From positions 31,190,501 through 31,254,500 of the forward strand of contig JAZHRO010000013.1 in NCBI GenBank assembly GCA_037157565.1: a stretch of 64,000 nt of DNA, written 5' to 3'. A program made the position numbers and the translations under genes. A model generated the notes under the pieces. It did not search any database. It was not told the origin of the DNA and worked only from the letters and a program-made list of their open reading frames with translations. Source of the stretch: Thalassia testudinum. Lineage: Eukaryota > Streptophyta > Magnoliopsida > Alismatales > Hydrocharitaceae. Shown piece after piece: positions 1 to 11,399 of the stretch; positions within the stretch are counted from its first letter, which is position 1, and the number at the start of each line of letters is the position of its first letter.

Positions 1-1100
1 CAATAAAGTAGTGAGGAAGATAGAGTGTATGCCCAAGAATCAGAGTGCACACAATAGGGCAATAAAGTATGTAAGTAGTGCTAGTATATGGCTTGGAACT
101 TATCTCTAATTGGTGTATTTAGCCAAAGAGGGGTTACGGGGTATATATATAGGCCTCAAAGGAACCTTCAAGAAAGCTTAGGAAGTTCCCCCTAGCCGTT
201 GGGACAATCCCCAACAGATTGGTCAAAATCCAAATCAAATCAAGCTAATAAATATTCTACCAGCAAATGACTGATATTTGCGTCAAACGTCTTATCAAAC
301 ATCTAATGAAAGTTTTGGTTGTCTGAACTAAAGGGTCAATGTTCCTGGACTTAATTGGACAGAAACAAGGTTCTTGTTACTAAGGGTCAGACATCTGAAC
401 TTGCATTTTAAAACGTCTAAGGATATTTTTAGATGTCTAATAACATGCGGGTTTGTTCCTAGATTAGATCAAATCCAAATAGAGTTCTAAGGAAGTCAAA
501 TGTCTTATTGGACGTCTTAAGGTCAAAATGACCTTAAGCTTTGGATTTCTTGTGAATCCAAGAATCATGATAACATCTGACAACTCTTTTCATTAAGTTA
601 AATTAGCCTAACGTTTCAATCCTAGATGTCCGGAAGCGTGTCCAGACGTCTAAGCATAATATTAAAATATTCCCAATTATATCTACATATATTTTGTTCT
701 ATCCAAGAAGGATAAGGCTCAACAATCAGGTTATAAGACGACTAAGGGTATATCCAGACATTTAGGGTAATCTATGGACATTTAGAAGTGTCTAGTCATC
801 TGAGGCCTAAGTGTTCAAAATCCTAAGGCATTGTATATGGCAATTTGGTTGCCTGAGACATATGTCAAATGACTTATCTTTCAATATCAAACGTCTGGGA
901 ACACCTACAGATGTGTATATGATTATTTCTGAGTTGGGTTTTATTTCTAAGTTTTGCCTAAATGTTGTGAGCCTAAGTCTAGAGGTCCTATATTATTTCT
1001 AAGTTTTGCCTAAATGTTGTGAGCCTAAGTCTAGAGATCCTATATCTAGATGGGGGCTCTTTACAACTATCTAGACTCAAAAATAAAATTGAGAATACAA
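1..1100 (-). repeat. LTR-like repeat with degenerate AGACGTC/AGACATC motifs
   Basis: There is no coding potential. The stretch is dotted with variants of (C/A)AGAC(G/A)TCT, for example near 388, 412, 432, 643, 752 and 889. A TATATATA run at about 143-152 reads as a TATA box on the minus strand. The copia integrase remnant next to it is also on the minus strand, so I read this as part of an old copia LTR or UTR. Its boundaries are not visible. The same motif flavour recurs at 31380-31700. Confidence 0.3.
941..1044. repeat. 52-bp direct tandem duplication
   Basis: Two nearly identical 52-bp units start at 941 and 993 (each begins TTATTTCTAAGTTTTGCC). They differ by one base near the end (AGAGGTCC versus AGAGATCC). 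This looks like a recent local slippage or duplication within the LTR-like repeat. Confidence 0.85.
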
Positions 1101-1379
1101 CTCTTCATAAAATGTATACATCAAATCCTAAGACCTAGACTAATGACATCTTCATCCTTCATTCCTTGTCTTTAAGATTCTGAGATACCTACAATAAGGT
1201 AATTAAGATAGAAACATCAATTTATCCAATTTTTATTTTTCTTTTAGGTATTTTGTAAAATCATCAAAACATAATTAGGAGAGGTTGAACTAACAGGTAT
1301 ATCCAAGTCTATCTGAGTCGAACGAGGTACACCTATTGGACTATTGTCCTGACTAGGGAGCAACATAAAAGGAAAAAAA

Positions 1380-2260
1380 ATAGGCATTGACACCTTATTT
1401 CTCATTTAATAATGGAATGGGATACGATTCAAATTTTCAACTTAATGGTACTTCCTTGGAAAAGAAAGGAACACAATCAAAGAAAGCCATATCTATAGTG
1501 GATAATATCGACAAATATTACGATCGTAACGGGTCTCTTTTCTATACAAAATTAATTTAGAAGAACATATTTAAGAGCTAGAGGATACAACTTATCATGC
1601 AGCCTAATAACATGAGCAAAGCACATATAGCCAAAGACAAGAAGAAATAAAGCAAAAGGACCTAAGTTAGGGTGCAACATACAATAAGGAATCTTTCTTG
1701 TAAAATAGATGATGAGAGAAGTAATTAGATAATTGGTAGTAAGATCACTATCCCCCTAGAATTGCTTGAGCACCTTAATAAAAGTAAGAAGAGTCCTAGC
1801 AATATCCAAGATATTATCTTCCTTTCTTCTCTTAAAAAAAAATATCCAAGATATGATGCAACTTCCTCTCAGCAACATCATTCTACTAAGAGTACAACCA
1901 AATAACATTTGACGTAGAGTACCAATAGAGGCAAAGAAAGTTTACAAATCATGTTACATGAATTCCAATACACTCACCATGAAAAATGTGGTAGAGGAAT
2001 AAAAATTTCAGACTTCATTAAAGAAATGTCATACTACATGAAGAAACTCATTCGGTAATCATCAACAAAAACAACAAAACATCTATGACCAGCAACACTA
2101 CCCACATTACAAGACTCCCAAACATCACAATGAACCAAAAAGAAAGACAGAGGAGGAACTCCACCTCGCAACACAAGATAAAAAAGAAACAAGATGATAT
2201 TTGCCCACCTGACAACGCTTGAAATCAAAAATCAACTAAGCAAGATCAAAAATCATTTGA
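1380..2260 (-). pseudogene. Ty1/copia integrase remnant
   Basis: On the minus strand, 2034-2228 translates to a copia integrase core segment with LVHCDVWES and GHRCFVVFVDDYRMS (family form DVWGP...GHRYFVTFVDDYSR). The frame then decays into stops towards 1400. Integrase inserts the element's cDNA into chromosomes. This copy is far too short and broken to work. It belongs with the protease-like fragment at 3030-3400, and an LTR-like block lies between them. The identification rests on the motif; the extent is approximate. Confidence 0.55.
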
Positions 2261-2559
2261 CGCAACTTATTGATGGATGGATAACCAAGGCAGCCATAAG
2301 ACTATATCAACAAAGATAGAAGTAGCCCTACAAAAATAGTGGGAAGAACAAGATTGTCAAGTCCATCCTTTTCAGTCAATTATTTGCATTATCCGAATGT
2401 CTTCAAAATAACAAGATGCTCATCCATTTGAAATCCTTGCATAATTACCATCAGATAACAAGCTAATAAGAAACTCATATGCATAATAAACTAATTGCAA
2501 TTACAGGGGAACGGCCTTCCTTTGTAGATCTTACCAAGTTAACCCCTCTAGGTAGTTTG

Positions 2560-3030
2560 GCTTCTGTTGCATTTGGCTCAAGCATGGAGGCGTGGAGACT
2601 CCTTGGCGTGGCAAAAATAGTCCTCGTGGGAACTGTTCCACATTGAACAGAGGGAGAAAGGGAGAGGAAGACCGGCGGTGAGAGAGAGAGAGAGAGAGAG
2701 AGAAGAGTTAGAAAAGTGTTGGAAATATTATTGCTTTACTCACATAAAAGGATTACAAAAGTTCTCTTTTATAAAGAGAGAACATATCACAATCCTCTAA
2801 AACAAAAAACAAACACAATCCTAACCAAATCAAATCTCCTAATTTTAGAAAGAACAAATCCTTTAAAACAAACTTTCTAAAACCAAACATACTAAACTAA
2901 AAGACAAGACTTAGATTCCAAGCAAAACCTACTTGATCCTTTAAGGCCAGCGTTCCATAAGATCAACAAAATCTACCATGTGACCCAACTGTCCTGCCAT
3001 GTGGCATCTTCTCTCTTCTTGAATCCCAAT
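2560..3030 (-). repeat. LTR-like block between copia protease and integrase remnants
   Basis: Read on the minus strand, the block has a promoter-like CTTTATAAAAGAG (about 2770-2782), a later AATAATA-type poly(A) context and a GA-rich run. This layout resembles the solo LTR at 38371-38773, which shares the same kind of CATGTGGCA stretch near its start. I infer a solo LTR inserted into, or recombined within, an older copia. The ends are not resolved. Confidence 0.35.
2680..2703. repeat. (GA)n microsatellite
   Basis: A perfect dinucleotide GA run inside the LTR-like block. Confidence 0.9.
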
Positions 3031-3400
3031 AGTTTCAAACATAGAGCACTTATACTAGTCGTGTGAGTAGATGCACCCAAATCTATCCATCAGTCCTTAG
3101 TGATAGTCGATGCCAAGTTCACTTGTTTCCGGCAATAATAAGTGTGTGTGACAACCTCGAGTTGCACCATGTAAGTGTAATCCTTAGATGATAATCCAAA
3201 GTAGTGGTAGAAAAGGAGTCCAAGCATAGAAGATAATCTCAAGCATTAATAGGAGACGATCCCAGCAACATACAAGAAACAATACCAAGCATAGTCATCA
3301 GGGATAAACGATGGAGTGGAAGACACATAGATAAATGTCAACTCTCAATAACAAGAACAAAAGCATCCCTTGGAATACGTAGAAGTCATAATTGCATCAG
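3030..3400 (-). pseudogene. copia gag-protease remnant
   Basis: The reverse strand around 3060-3095 reads WIDLGASTH, a recognisable decay product of the copia aspartic protease signature (D-S-G-A-S). Stops flank it. It sits on the same strand as the integrase remnant at 1380-2260 and in the right order (protease before integrase). The two are probably one element, separated by the LTR-like block. Confidence 0.35.
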
Positions 3401-4305
3401 ACGAGCGAACAAGCAACTTACACTTTACACATATTCAAGACAAATGGGTTCATGGCTCAAGCAAGATTTTCATGATAATAAAGACATAAGGGAAAAATCA
3501 CGAGTCATTAACTTAGAAAAAAAAAAGGAAAAGCCATCAAATCAATCCCTAGAATCTATCATGAGAATCAAGGCTAATAAAGGTCCAACAACACCCTCCC
3601 AACTTCCAAACAATGAGAACATAACCCACAGCAATAAAATGTCCACAAAAGGCACTAACAGTGTTGCAATTAGCCAGAGGTAGTGCTCAAGAGTGTTGTT
3701 GTGGGTTACAAAGAGGTTAAATGAACCTTATAATGGTCCAACGACCAAGTAAGGTAGGCCTCACGAGGCCTGGAAGGGCCCTACAGTCAAGGCTAAGCAT
3801 TGGCTTGGCACCATACTCTCTCTCTCTCTCTCTCTCTGGGCAAAAGTTCATACAAACACACAATATGACGAAAGTCAGCGGTAACACACTGTCCGCAGCC
3901 TACCCTATTTCGACGCCTTCACTGCTACTCTCTGATCTCGAGTTCTGCTGCCTCCTACTACTGTACATTGCTACTGCTGCTACTGCTAACTAATTGCTCG
4001 CACTCCAAGCCTCCAACTAATCGACATCATCTCCACGCTCCATCTAGATCTCCGTTTGGATCTCCAGCTCCATCCACTTCTTGAGCTTCTCTACACATCA
4101 AGAAGGTATAATATCATCTCTTCCTCTGTTGTATGTATTGTTGTTATGTATAAATATATATAGGTATGTATTAGCCTATTATATATACGTATATATTAAA
4201 TGCAAGATCATGCCATGGCAGATTGATTAACATTAATACATAGTTACAAGAAGTAATTTAGTACATGGTATTAAATATACATGTGATGATGTACATGTAT
4301 TAGAT
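3400..4305. other. Non-coding stretch, no gene recognised
   Basis: Open frames here are short and resemble nothing I know. A (CT)n run lies at 3816-3837 and a TA-rich stretch at 4140-4200. By position this is probably still inside a downstream intron of MSH4. Confidence 0.5.
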
Positions 4306-4539
4306 TTTTTTTTGAAAAAACAAAGGATGCCTACTAGAAGTCAATAGCCATCCACTCCATTCCATTAATCAGTAATAGTCAGGTGTTGTGTCCAAAATTC
4401 AAAGCATCAAATAGCCTCTTTCACCACATTTTCTAACCATACCCTTTCACTCTTAAAATTGGAATGACCCCGCTGTAACCATGGAGCCCACAATGCTCCA
4501 ACCATCTTGCCTTGGAGACTCGAATTTGCATGCTACCGA

Positions 4540-5357
4540 CTACAGAAAGACCTCCCACACCAGCAATCCCAAGGCCAAAAAAAGATCCCTCACTAAACCA
4601 CATATCATCAAAAAGTGTTCTCCATTCTCATCATCCACCCCACAAAGGGGGCACACAATATCACAATGTGGTAGCCATCTTCTAACCTGTTCCTTGGTGA
4701 GTCTTCCACCCCATAACAACCACATAAAAATTTTAACTTAGAGCACCTTCATCTTCCAAACGATGGAGCAACCAAGGCTACGTACCCATCTTCCAATGTC
4801 ACCATAGCCCTCACTAGCCTATCAACATTCTTAGTAGTAGAATTACCAGTGGACCACACCAAGCAATCAAGTGTTCTAGCAATTGGTACCAAGGCATCAA
4901 GAACACAAAGCATCTCTTGTAACTCATCAACTAGAGGATTAGATAAAGCTCTATCAAAGGAAGGCACCCAAGACCCAAGACCTCCAATAATTTATCCATC
5001 CTAAACCTAATCATTGTAATGTGCTTGATCGGAGACAAAGCATACAGCCTAGGAAACCTGGGGGTAACACTCCATCAATCCAATCATCTTCCCAAAGATT
5101 GAAAGTCTGACCATCCCCTAGCCTTAGCTCAAAAACTACCTAATTCACTCCATCACCACCATCAAACCCCTCCAAATACCCAATGCCCCCCGTGGCACCA
5201 TTCTCCTCTCCTCCCAAGTAAGCAACCACCCATAAGCATCGCACATGACACTACTCCACAAGACATTCTCATTACGGAGAATCTTCACAACCCATTTGGC
5301 AAGTAAAGAATCTCTAAGATCTAACTGATGCAAAACTACTAATCCTCCTTGTGCCAT
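4540..5357 (-). pseudogene. L1 copy A C-terminal region with zf-RVT motif
   Basis: 5145-5357 encodes DLRDSLLAKWVVKILRNE, the conserved plant L1 segment downstream of the reverse transcriptase. 4540-4725 encodes LWGGRLTKEQVRRWLPHC followed by CPLCGVDDENGEHFLMIC, the CxxC...HxxxxC zf-RVT motif at the end of plant L1 ORF2. Frame breaks separate the pieces. Confidence 0.8.
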
Positions 5358-5631
5358 CAGCCTATAGATCTCACACCAACAAACAAGGTGTAAAAATCTT
5401 CATGATTCGCACCCTTCTAGAAGGATCTCCATCTAATGGAATCAATCCTCTTAATAATTTTCTTCAGCTACTTGAAAACAAACATAATGAACACGGCTAT
5501 CGTCGTTAAAACCAACATAAGAAGTACCAATCTTCCACCCATAGAAAGCACATGACCTCTCCAACCAAACATTTTATTCTTAAGTCTTTCAACCAACGAC
5601 AACTAATCAACACAAGAAGTTTGTCTCCCTT

Positions 5632-6335
5632 TCAACGGCAAACCCAAGTACAGCAAAGGAAGACTACCGACTTAGGTGCCCAGAGCCAGGGAACAAGAGC
5701 CAATCTCCTCCATAAACATATTAAGGGTAACCAAAATCGACTTACTACGTTAATAGTAAATCCAGTAAAGTCCCCAAAAATCCCCACCAAGGACACCAAA
5801 TGACCTGCCTCCTCCACACACCCCTCAACAAAAAAGATAGTATCCTCTACATAATATAGGAGCTGTGTCAACAAAGAATTATCAAAAGCCAAAGTAAACC
5901 CATCAATGCCTTGAAACTTATCATCACAAGTGTGCCAGCCACCAAAATATACAACATAGGAGCTAACCAGCAACTCTGTCTCACCCCTCATTGCTGCTAA
6001 ATCCAACCACTTGTTGCCTTACCATTCACCAAAAATAAAAAATGAGGTGGTCGTCACACATCTCTTAATCCAAGAGATCCACTCCTCAAGAAAATGTCTT
6101 CACCTGAACACCTACCACAAATATAACCATGAAGCAAAATCGTACGCCTTGGTGAAATCCACCTTCCACAAGAACCCGTTCCTCCTTGTCCAAGCACCTC
6201 AGCCAAAATGGACTCCTGAAGCAATCTACCCCTAGTGAAAGTAGATTGCATAGGACTAATAAGATCACGCAACACCTCTCGTAACCTATTTGCAAGGATC
6301 TTTGCCACAATCAAATAAACCAAATTAGACAACAC
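5632..6335 (-). pseudogene. L1 copy A reverse transcriptase, broken
   Basis: The segment reading from 6335 contains YLIVAKILANRLREVLRDLISP and QSTFTRGR (family: KILANRLK...LISPxQSAFVxGR). The next frame (5632-6006) contains LLYYVEDTIFFVEG, where the catalytic YADD box has become YVED. Frameshifts join the pieces. With the catalytic box altered and stops present, it cannot polymerise. Confidence 0.8.
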
Positions 6336-6674
6336 TATCGGTTGATAATGTTCTATAATCTTGGCTCCTAAATTCCCCTCAAAGATCTCCTAACGCATAG
6401 CTTAAAAATTTAAAATTCAACCTACATCACATCCTAAGACGCCTTATAAAAAAGAATTGGGAAACCATCCAAGACAAGTGAACCTTCCACCTTCAAGCCC
6501 CTAATAGCAGCCAAGACCTCCTCCACCAAGCCTCTCTTCAACAACTCCCTACCACCCATACCAAGCACAAGAACCTGCGAATCGAACCACTCTCATCCCC
6601 CATACTAAGAGCACACACAATTTATCCAAGAAGACTTCATCATTCACCTTGATAGAGGAAATCATATTTGAACA

Positions 6675-6956
6675 CTATTGCGAACTCGCGACAAGATGGA
6701 AAAATCCAGTATTTGCATCACCTTCCCTTAGCCACAATTGTCTAGAATGTTGTCTCCAACCCATCTCCTTCTTGTGGTCCTCCCTAGCAACAACCTCCTG
6801 CATCTTTTGGTGCTCCTTTTCATTTGATGTCAAATCTCTTAAATCTTCAAGCCTGTCCAACCTATCAACACACGAAAGAGCCTCCAAACGAGATTTCTCC
6901 CTCCTATCCTGAACCTCCCTCTTAAATGAGATCAACCTAGACCTCAACTTCATCAA
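6675..6956 (-). pseudogene. L1 copy A ORF2 linker (EN-RT spacer)
   Basis: It encodes MGWRQHSRQLWLREGDANTGFFH, in which LWLREGDANTxFFH is the hallmark of the spacer between endonuclease and reverse transcriptase in plant L1 ORF2. Its 5' end abuts the RTE insertion site at 6958/6959. Confidence 0.85.
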
Positions 6957-6958
6957 CT
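6941..6958. repeat. 18-bp target-site duplication, left copy (RTE)
   Basis: ACCTCAACTTCATCAACT is identical to 10243-10260 and immediately flanks the RTE element. Confidence 0.95.
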
Positions 6959-7053
6959 ACAATAACAACAACCAAGTCTTTTCCCACACTAAGTAAGGTC
7001 GGCTATATGAATTCTTTGCATCCACACAAATCGATTTTCAGCCATTTCAGAAC

Positions 7054-7242
7054 TTAAATTAAAGTAATCAAGGTCATACTTAATAATTTCCTTCCAACAC
7101 TTGTTTGGTCTTCCTCGTCCCCTCTTAGCGGGTTCAACCCCAACTTCTCGTGTCTCCTAACTAGAATATCTAGTGACCTTCTTTGTAAATGTCCAAACCA
7201 CCTTAGACATGCCTCTCTCATTTTATCCTCTATCGAAGCCAC
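7054..7242 (-). pseudogene. RTE ORF C-terminal tail
   Basis: MREACLRWFGHLQRR is the conserved end region of plant RTE ORFs. It lies downstream of the reverse transcriptase after a frame break at 7544. Confidence 0.8.
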
Positions 7243-7543
7243 CCTAACATTTTTCTAATAATCTCATTTGAAATACGGTCATTTCTTGTATGACCACACA
7301 TCAATCTTAGCATCTTCATTTCTGCCACAGGCATCTTCTGTATATACCTATAGTTGATAACCTAGCATTCAGAACAATACAACATGGTTGATCTTACCAC
7401 AGCTCGATAATATTTTCCTTTGACTTTTAAAGAAACCCTCTTATCACAAAGAACACCAGATGCACCCCTCCATTTCAACCACCCTGCATTAATTCTATAT
7501 GTAATATCTCCATCAATTCCACCATCTTGTTAGAAAATGGATC

Positions 7544-8578
7544 CTAAACATCTTTCATTGGAATGCACTCTTCTCCAATTTTTACATCCATCCATTCATT
7601 GTTCCATCTACTACTAAACTTGCATTCCATATACTCAGTCTTCGTCCTACTTAGGCGTAATTCTTTATCTTCCAGGGCTTCTCTCCAAAGCTTAAGTTTT
7701 CTGTTCACTCCATCTCTTATCTCATCAACCAACACAATGTCATCAGCAAAAAGCATACACCATGGCACCTCAACTTGGATATGCTTCATCAACTTATCCA
7801 TGACCAAGGCAAAAAGATAAGGGCTTAAAGTTGATTCTTGATACAAACCAATGGTGATATCAAAGTAGTCCGTCAAATCATCCTTAGTCTTTACACAAGC
7901 TGCAACTCCATAATACATATCCTTTATGAGGATATATAAAACTGGCACTTGTCTATTCTCCAAAATTATCCACAAAATATCTCTTGGGACAGAATAATAG
8001 GCCTTCTCCAAATTAATAAAAATCATATGTGAATCATTCTTCTTGACTGTGTAGGTCTCCATCATACGTCTCAAGAAATGTATTGTCTCAATAGTAGACC
8101 GGGCTAGCATAAAGCCAAACTGATTTTCAATTACTGCAGAGACTTGCCTCACCCTTCTTTCAATTATTCTCTCCCAAAGTTTCATCACATGACTCATCAA
8201 TTTAATACCTCTATAGTTGGAACAATCTTGTATGACTCCCTTGTTCTTATATAAAGGTACCACAAAACTTTTCCTTCGTTCCTCTGGCATCTTCTTGCCT
8301 CTCCAAACAGTATTAAATAATTTTGTGAGCCAAGTTATACCCAATTCTCCCATCACTCTCCAAACGTCTATAGGAATATCATCAGGCCCAACAACCCTCC
8401 CACTTTTTAACATCTTCAAAGCATCCTCTACTTCTTTCCTTCGATAATTTACCCGATTCACATAAACTTCTGGGTTGGCTAACTCCCCTAAAATGATATC
8501 ATTCTTTTGTTTTTCATTAAAAAGCTTATGAAAATATATTTTCCATTTTATCCTTATATCCTCACTAGTTATAAGCAC
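7544..8578 (-). CDS. RTE reverse transcriptase domain, 344-aa open frame
   Basis: This is a long uninterrupted frame covering most of the RT domain. It has GPDDIPIDVWR (fingers), KNKGVIQDCSNYRGI, ENQFGFMLARSTIETIHFLR, FINLEKAYYSVPRD, and the catalytic box MLFADDIVLVDE near residue 275. It would copy the element's RNA into DNA at a nicked target site. Canonical DLEKAYD has become NLEKAYYS, losing two acidic positions, so activity is unlikely despite the open frame. It is probably an internal part of a longer ORF2; the ATG at 8578 is just the first methionine after a break. Confidence 0.9.
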   Translation of the reverse strand: MLITSEDIRIKWKIYFHKLFNEKQKNDIILGELANPEVYVNRVNYRRKEVEDALKMLKSGRVVGPDDIPIDVWRVMGELGITWLTKLFNTVWRGKKMPEERRKSFVVPLYKNKGVIQDCSNYRGIKLMSHVMKLWERIIERRVRQVSAVIENQFGFMLARSTIETIHFLRRMMETYTVKKNDSHMIFINLEKAYYSVPRDILWIILENRQVPVLYILIKDMYYGVAACVKTKDDLTDYFDITIGLYQESTLSPYLFALVMDKLMKHIQVEVPWCMLFADDIVLVDEIRDGVNRKLKLWREALEDKELRLSRTKTEYMECKFSSRWNNEWMDVKIGEECIPMKDV

Positions 8579-8646
8579 CCTTCCTTCTTCATCCTTGATA
8601 TACCTTACATGTGTAAGGTCCTTTGCTTTCTGCTCTCTTGCTTTAG

Positions 8647-8949
8647 CTAACTTGAAGATATCTTTTTCACCTTCTTTAGAATCAAGTTTTTTACAAAATG
8701 CTCACAAGCTTTTGCTTTTGCTTTACTAACTACTTTCTTTGCTTCTTTCTTTACTCTTTTGTAGTTTTCCATATTTTCAACGATCTTATTTCGATAAAAG
8801 GCTTTACAGCAGGTTCTTTTAATTTTAAGCTTCTCCTGCACTTTCTCACTCCACCACCAAGCCTCATTTTGTCCTGGAACACCTCCTTTAGACACGCCTA
8901 ACACCTCCCTTGCCACCTTCCTAATATAATTTACCATATTTAACCACAT
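8647..8949 (-). pseudogene. RTE spacer between endonuclease and RT
   Basis: It encodes AREVLGVSKGG, WWWSEKVQEKLKIKR and CKAFYRNK...NYKRVKKEAKKVVSKAKAKA, the conserved basic spacer of plant RTE ORFs. It precedes the RT frame, separated by a short broken interval. Confidence 0.85.
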
Positions 8950-8999
8950 TTGATCAACACTACCATCAAGATCCTAAGTCTTTTGTTACATTATCTTCT

Positions 9000-9770
9000 C
9001 TTTAAATCTCACTTGCTCCTTCCTAAGATTCCACCATTTAATTTTTAAATTCTTAAACACCACTTTTCTCTTATTTGCCTTCTTCAAATGAACATCCAAC
9101 ACAAAAAGGCAATGTTGAGCAATTAAACTCTCCCTTTAAATAATCTTGCAATCTTTACAAGATAAACGATCTCTTTTTCTCAAAGTAAAGTAATCAATCT
9201 GCGTTCTTGTTAAGCACTTTTATAAGTGAACAAATGCTCTTCTCATTTTTTGAAGAAGGTATTTACTATGAAAAGATCATAAGCTATTGCAAAATCAAGG
9301 AAAGTCTTCCATTCTTCATTCCTAACACCAAAATCATGATTTCCATGCACTCCTGCATACTCTAAAGCATCTTTTCCCACATGCACATTTAAATTTCTAC
9401 CCAAGAAAATCATCTCTCTATGGGATTCCTTAAATTATCATATCAAGCTCCCCTAAGATTTGTTCTTTATTCTTTTCTCCAGACCAACTTGAGGTGAATA
9501 AACTGAAATGGCATTCAATATCTCTTCTTCTAAGACTAATTTTATCAAAATAATTCGATCACCCTATCTCTTAACCTCAACCACACTCTCCTTAAAATCC
9601 TTATGAATTATAATGCACACGTCGTTTCTACCTTTGTCCCTTCCTGAATACCACAGTTTGAAACATGTTCTCTCGATTTCCTTTACTTTTTCTCCAACCC
9701 ACTTAATATCTTGAAGGCAAAGAATTTGAATCATTCTCCTTAGTCCTTACCATTGTATCCACAATCTCCA
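9000..9770 (-). pseudogene. RTE AP endonuclease, broken
   Basis: The reverse strand reads as fragments of the RTE endonuclease, including TRTQIDYFTLRKRDR (family RTQIDYLLLR) near 9150-9200. Multiple stops and frameshifts interrupt it. This domain nicks target DNA to prime reverse transcription. Confidence 0.7.
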
Positions 9771-9852
9771 TGAGCTTGCTGGTCAAAGTACCAATATTCC
9801 AACTACCAAATCTAAACATTCTTTGTGACACACTTCGATGGCGAAGTGGTGG

Positions 9853-10095
9853 AACTAACTTCTTTACTCACATGCGTTCCTCATGCGAAAATCAGTGTTC
9901 ATTTTGGACTATATCCGGGCGACGATGTAGCAAAACTAACTTCTTTACTCGCATGCGTTCCTCATGCAAGAACCCTTACTCATTTTGAACTACATCCGGG
10001 CAGCAATGTAGCAAAACTAACTTCATTACTCGCATGCGTTCCTCATGCAAGAACCCTTGCTCATTTTTCACTACACCCAGGCGCCGATGCAGTGC
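9853..10095. repeat. Three 81-bp tandem units in the RTE 5' leader
   Basis: Units start at 9853, 9934 and 10015, each beginning AACTAACTTC and containing CATGCGTTCCTCATGC. The period is exactly 81 bp. Because 81 is divisible by three, open frames run through all the units. They lie at the 5' end of the RTE element (minus orientation), where promoter monomers would be expected. Confidence 0.95.
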
Positions 10096-10242
10096 GTCGC
10101 AAATAGGAAATGCCCCAAAGAAATCTGAGTGTTTGCTAGAATTCATGTTTAAAGATCCAACAAATTTTACGATGGCTATCGGCTGCCTAACGCAACCCTC
10201 CTCCTTTACCGGAGCTTATGACCGACATGCAAAGGCACACGA

Positions 10243-10260
10243 ACCTCAACTTCATCAACT
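10243..10260. repeat. 18-bp target-site duplication, right copy (RTE)
   Basis: Identical to 6941-6958. It marks the 5' end of the RTE element. Confidence 0.95.
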
Positions 10261-10402
10261 TCTCCGCAAAAATCTTAGTTGCTTATGGTCTGCCCATCAT
10301 TCCATTCTCAATTGATCATCTCCTAAAGACCCAATTCCAAAAGCCATGACCTGTCAAATTTGAAGTATGATGAGAATCTTGCATTTTCATTTGAGCCCCA
10401 TA

Positions 10403-10870
10403 CTAGCAATGTATGATTTGAAAAAGGCCTCGACTTAGCAGGCACCTCCATCTGGAATGCTCAACCAAAAAAACTAAGCAAAGGAACCGATCAAGCATAG
10501 ACTTCACCTCAGCAATGTTCCTCCACATGAAATGGACCCCAGCAGTTGGAAGATCAATGAACTCCAGATCAGCCACCAGATCTATAAACCCTTCTAAGGA
10601 CCGATCTCCCCTACCATCAGGTAGATCCTCCAAGGTCAAAGTTGCATTCAAGTCCCCACCAATAAGCCACGATCTACCGTCAACAAATTTGCCCAGCAAC
10701 CTCAATTCCTCCCAAAAGTGCAATCTATCCCTATCATTACATGGTCCATACACAGTGGGGAGCACTAGCTCTATCCCATCAGAAATGCTAATGAAGACCC
10801 CAGACAAAGACCAAGAGGACCACCAGCTTGAGCTCACTTGGAAATCAGACCCCTTCCACACAATAAGCAT
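10403..10870 (-). pseudogene. L1 copy A AP endonuclease domain
   Basis: 155 codons are open. Recognisable L1 endonuclease motifs include TVYGPCNDRDRLHFWEELR, SWLIGGDLNATL (family WLVGGDFNxxR) and LIDLPTAGVHFMWRN (family: L.DL.L.GxxFTWxN). The frame breaks at both ends. It belongs to the L1 interrupted by the RTE and lies just upstream of the insertion. Confidence 0.85.
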
Positions 10871-10990
10871 TCCACCAAACCTTTCTCAACCTCTAAAAAG
10901 GATTCAAACGATCTACCACCAAGCTCCCTTTTCACAAAAGGCTCCAATGACTCCAACTTTATTTCTTGCACCATCACAAAATTCACCCTG

Positions 10991-11010
10991 CCCCCCCCCC
11001 CCCCCCCCCC
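10991..11010. repeat. Poly(C) run (20 bp)
   Basis: Twenty consecutive C on plus, which is a G run on the sense strand of L1 copy A. Confidence 0.95.
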
Positions 11011-11399
11011 ACTCTAGAGCATAATGAAGCAAGGCCACGTCAGTCAAAGCTTTAAAGCCCCCTCACATTCCACGAGAGAATGCTACTACAAAACCCCCTA
11101 CTGAAGTAAAGTGCCTAGCCCCAACCACAGGAGCCACCTTCATCATGTCAACCTCGATGATCTTTCCCTGTGAAACCAACACAATGCCTTTCTTGTCATG
11201 CGGAAGCTTTCACCATTTGTAACCCATGTAAACAACCCGAAGTTTCAACAGCAAGACAAGTCTCCAAGGACTTCGATTCCATACCTGAGCCTTAAACATG
11301 CCATGAGCACCAAGCACCCCCCACTTCCGAACCACCAAATAAAAGCAGGTGACACACCCCGACATTCCGTAGGCTTGAAAGTTCCCGACACTCCCACGT

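Larger units (their letters stand above)
6959..10242 (-). mobile_element. RTE-clade LINE, full-length, 3.28 kb
   Basis: This element is on the minus strand. From high to low coordinates it has a 5' leader with three 81-bp tandem units, AP endonuclease (about 9000-9770), spacer (8647-8949), reverse transcriptase (7544-8578), a C-terminal tail motif (7054-7242) and a 3' end of TTG-rich repeats (on plus: ACAATAACAACAACC at 6957-6971). The TTG-rich 3' tail instead of poly(A) and the RT motifs are typical of plant RTE elements. Perfect 18-bp duplications on both sides show one intact insertion event into L1 copy A. Several stops in the endonuclease region show it is no longer active. Confidence 0.93.
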
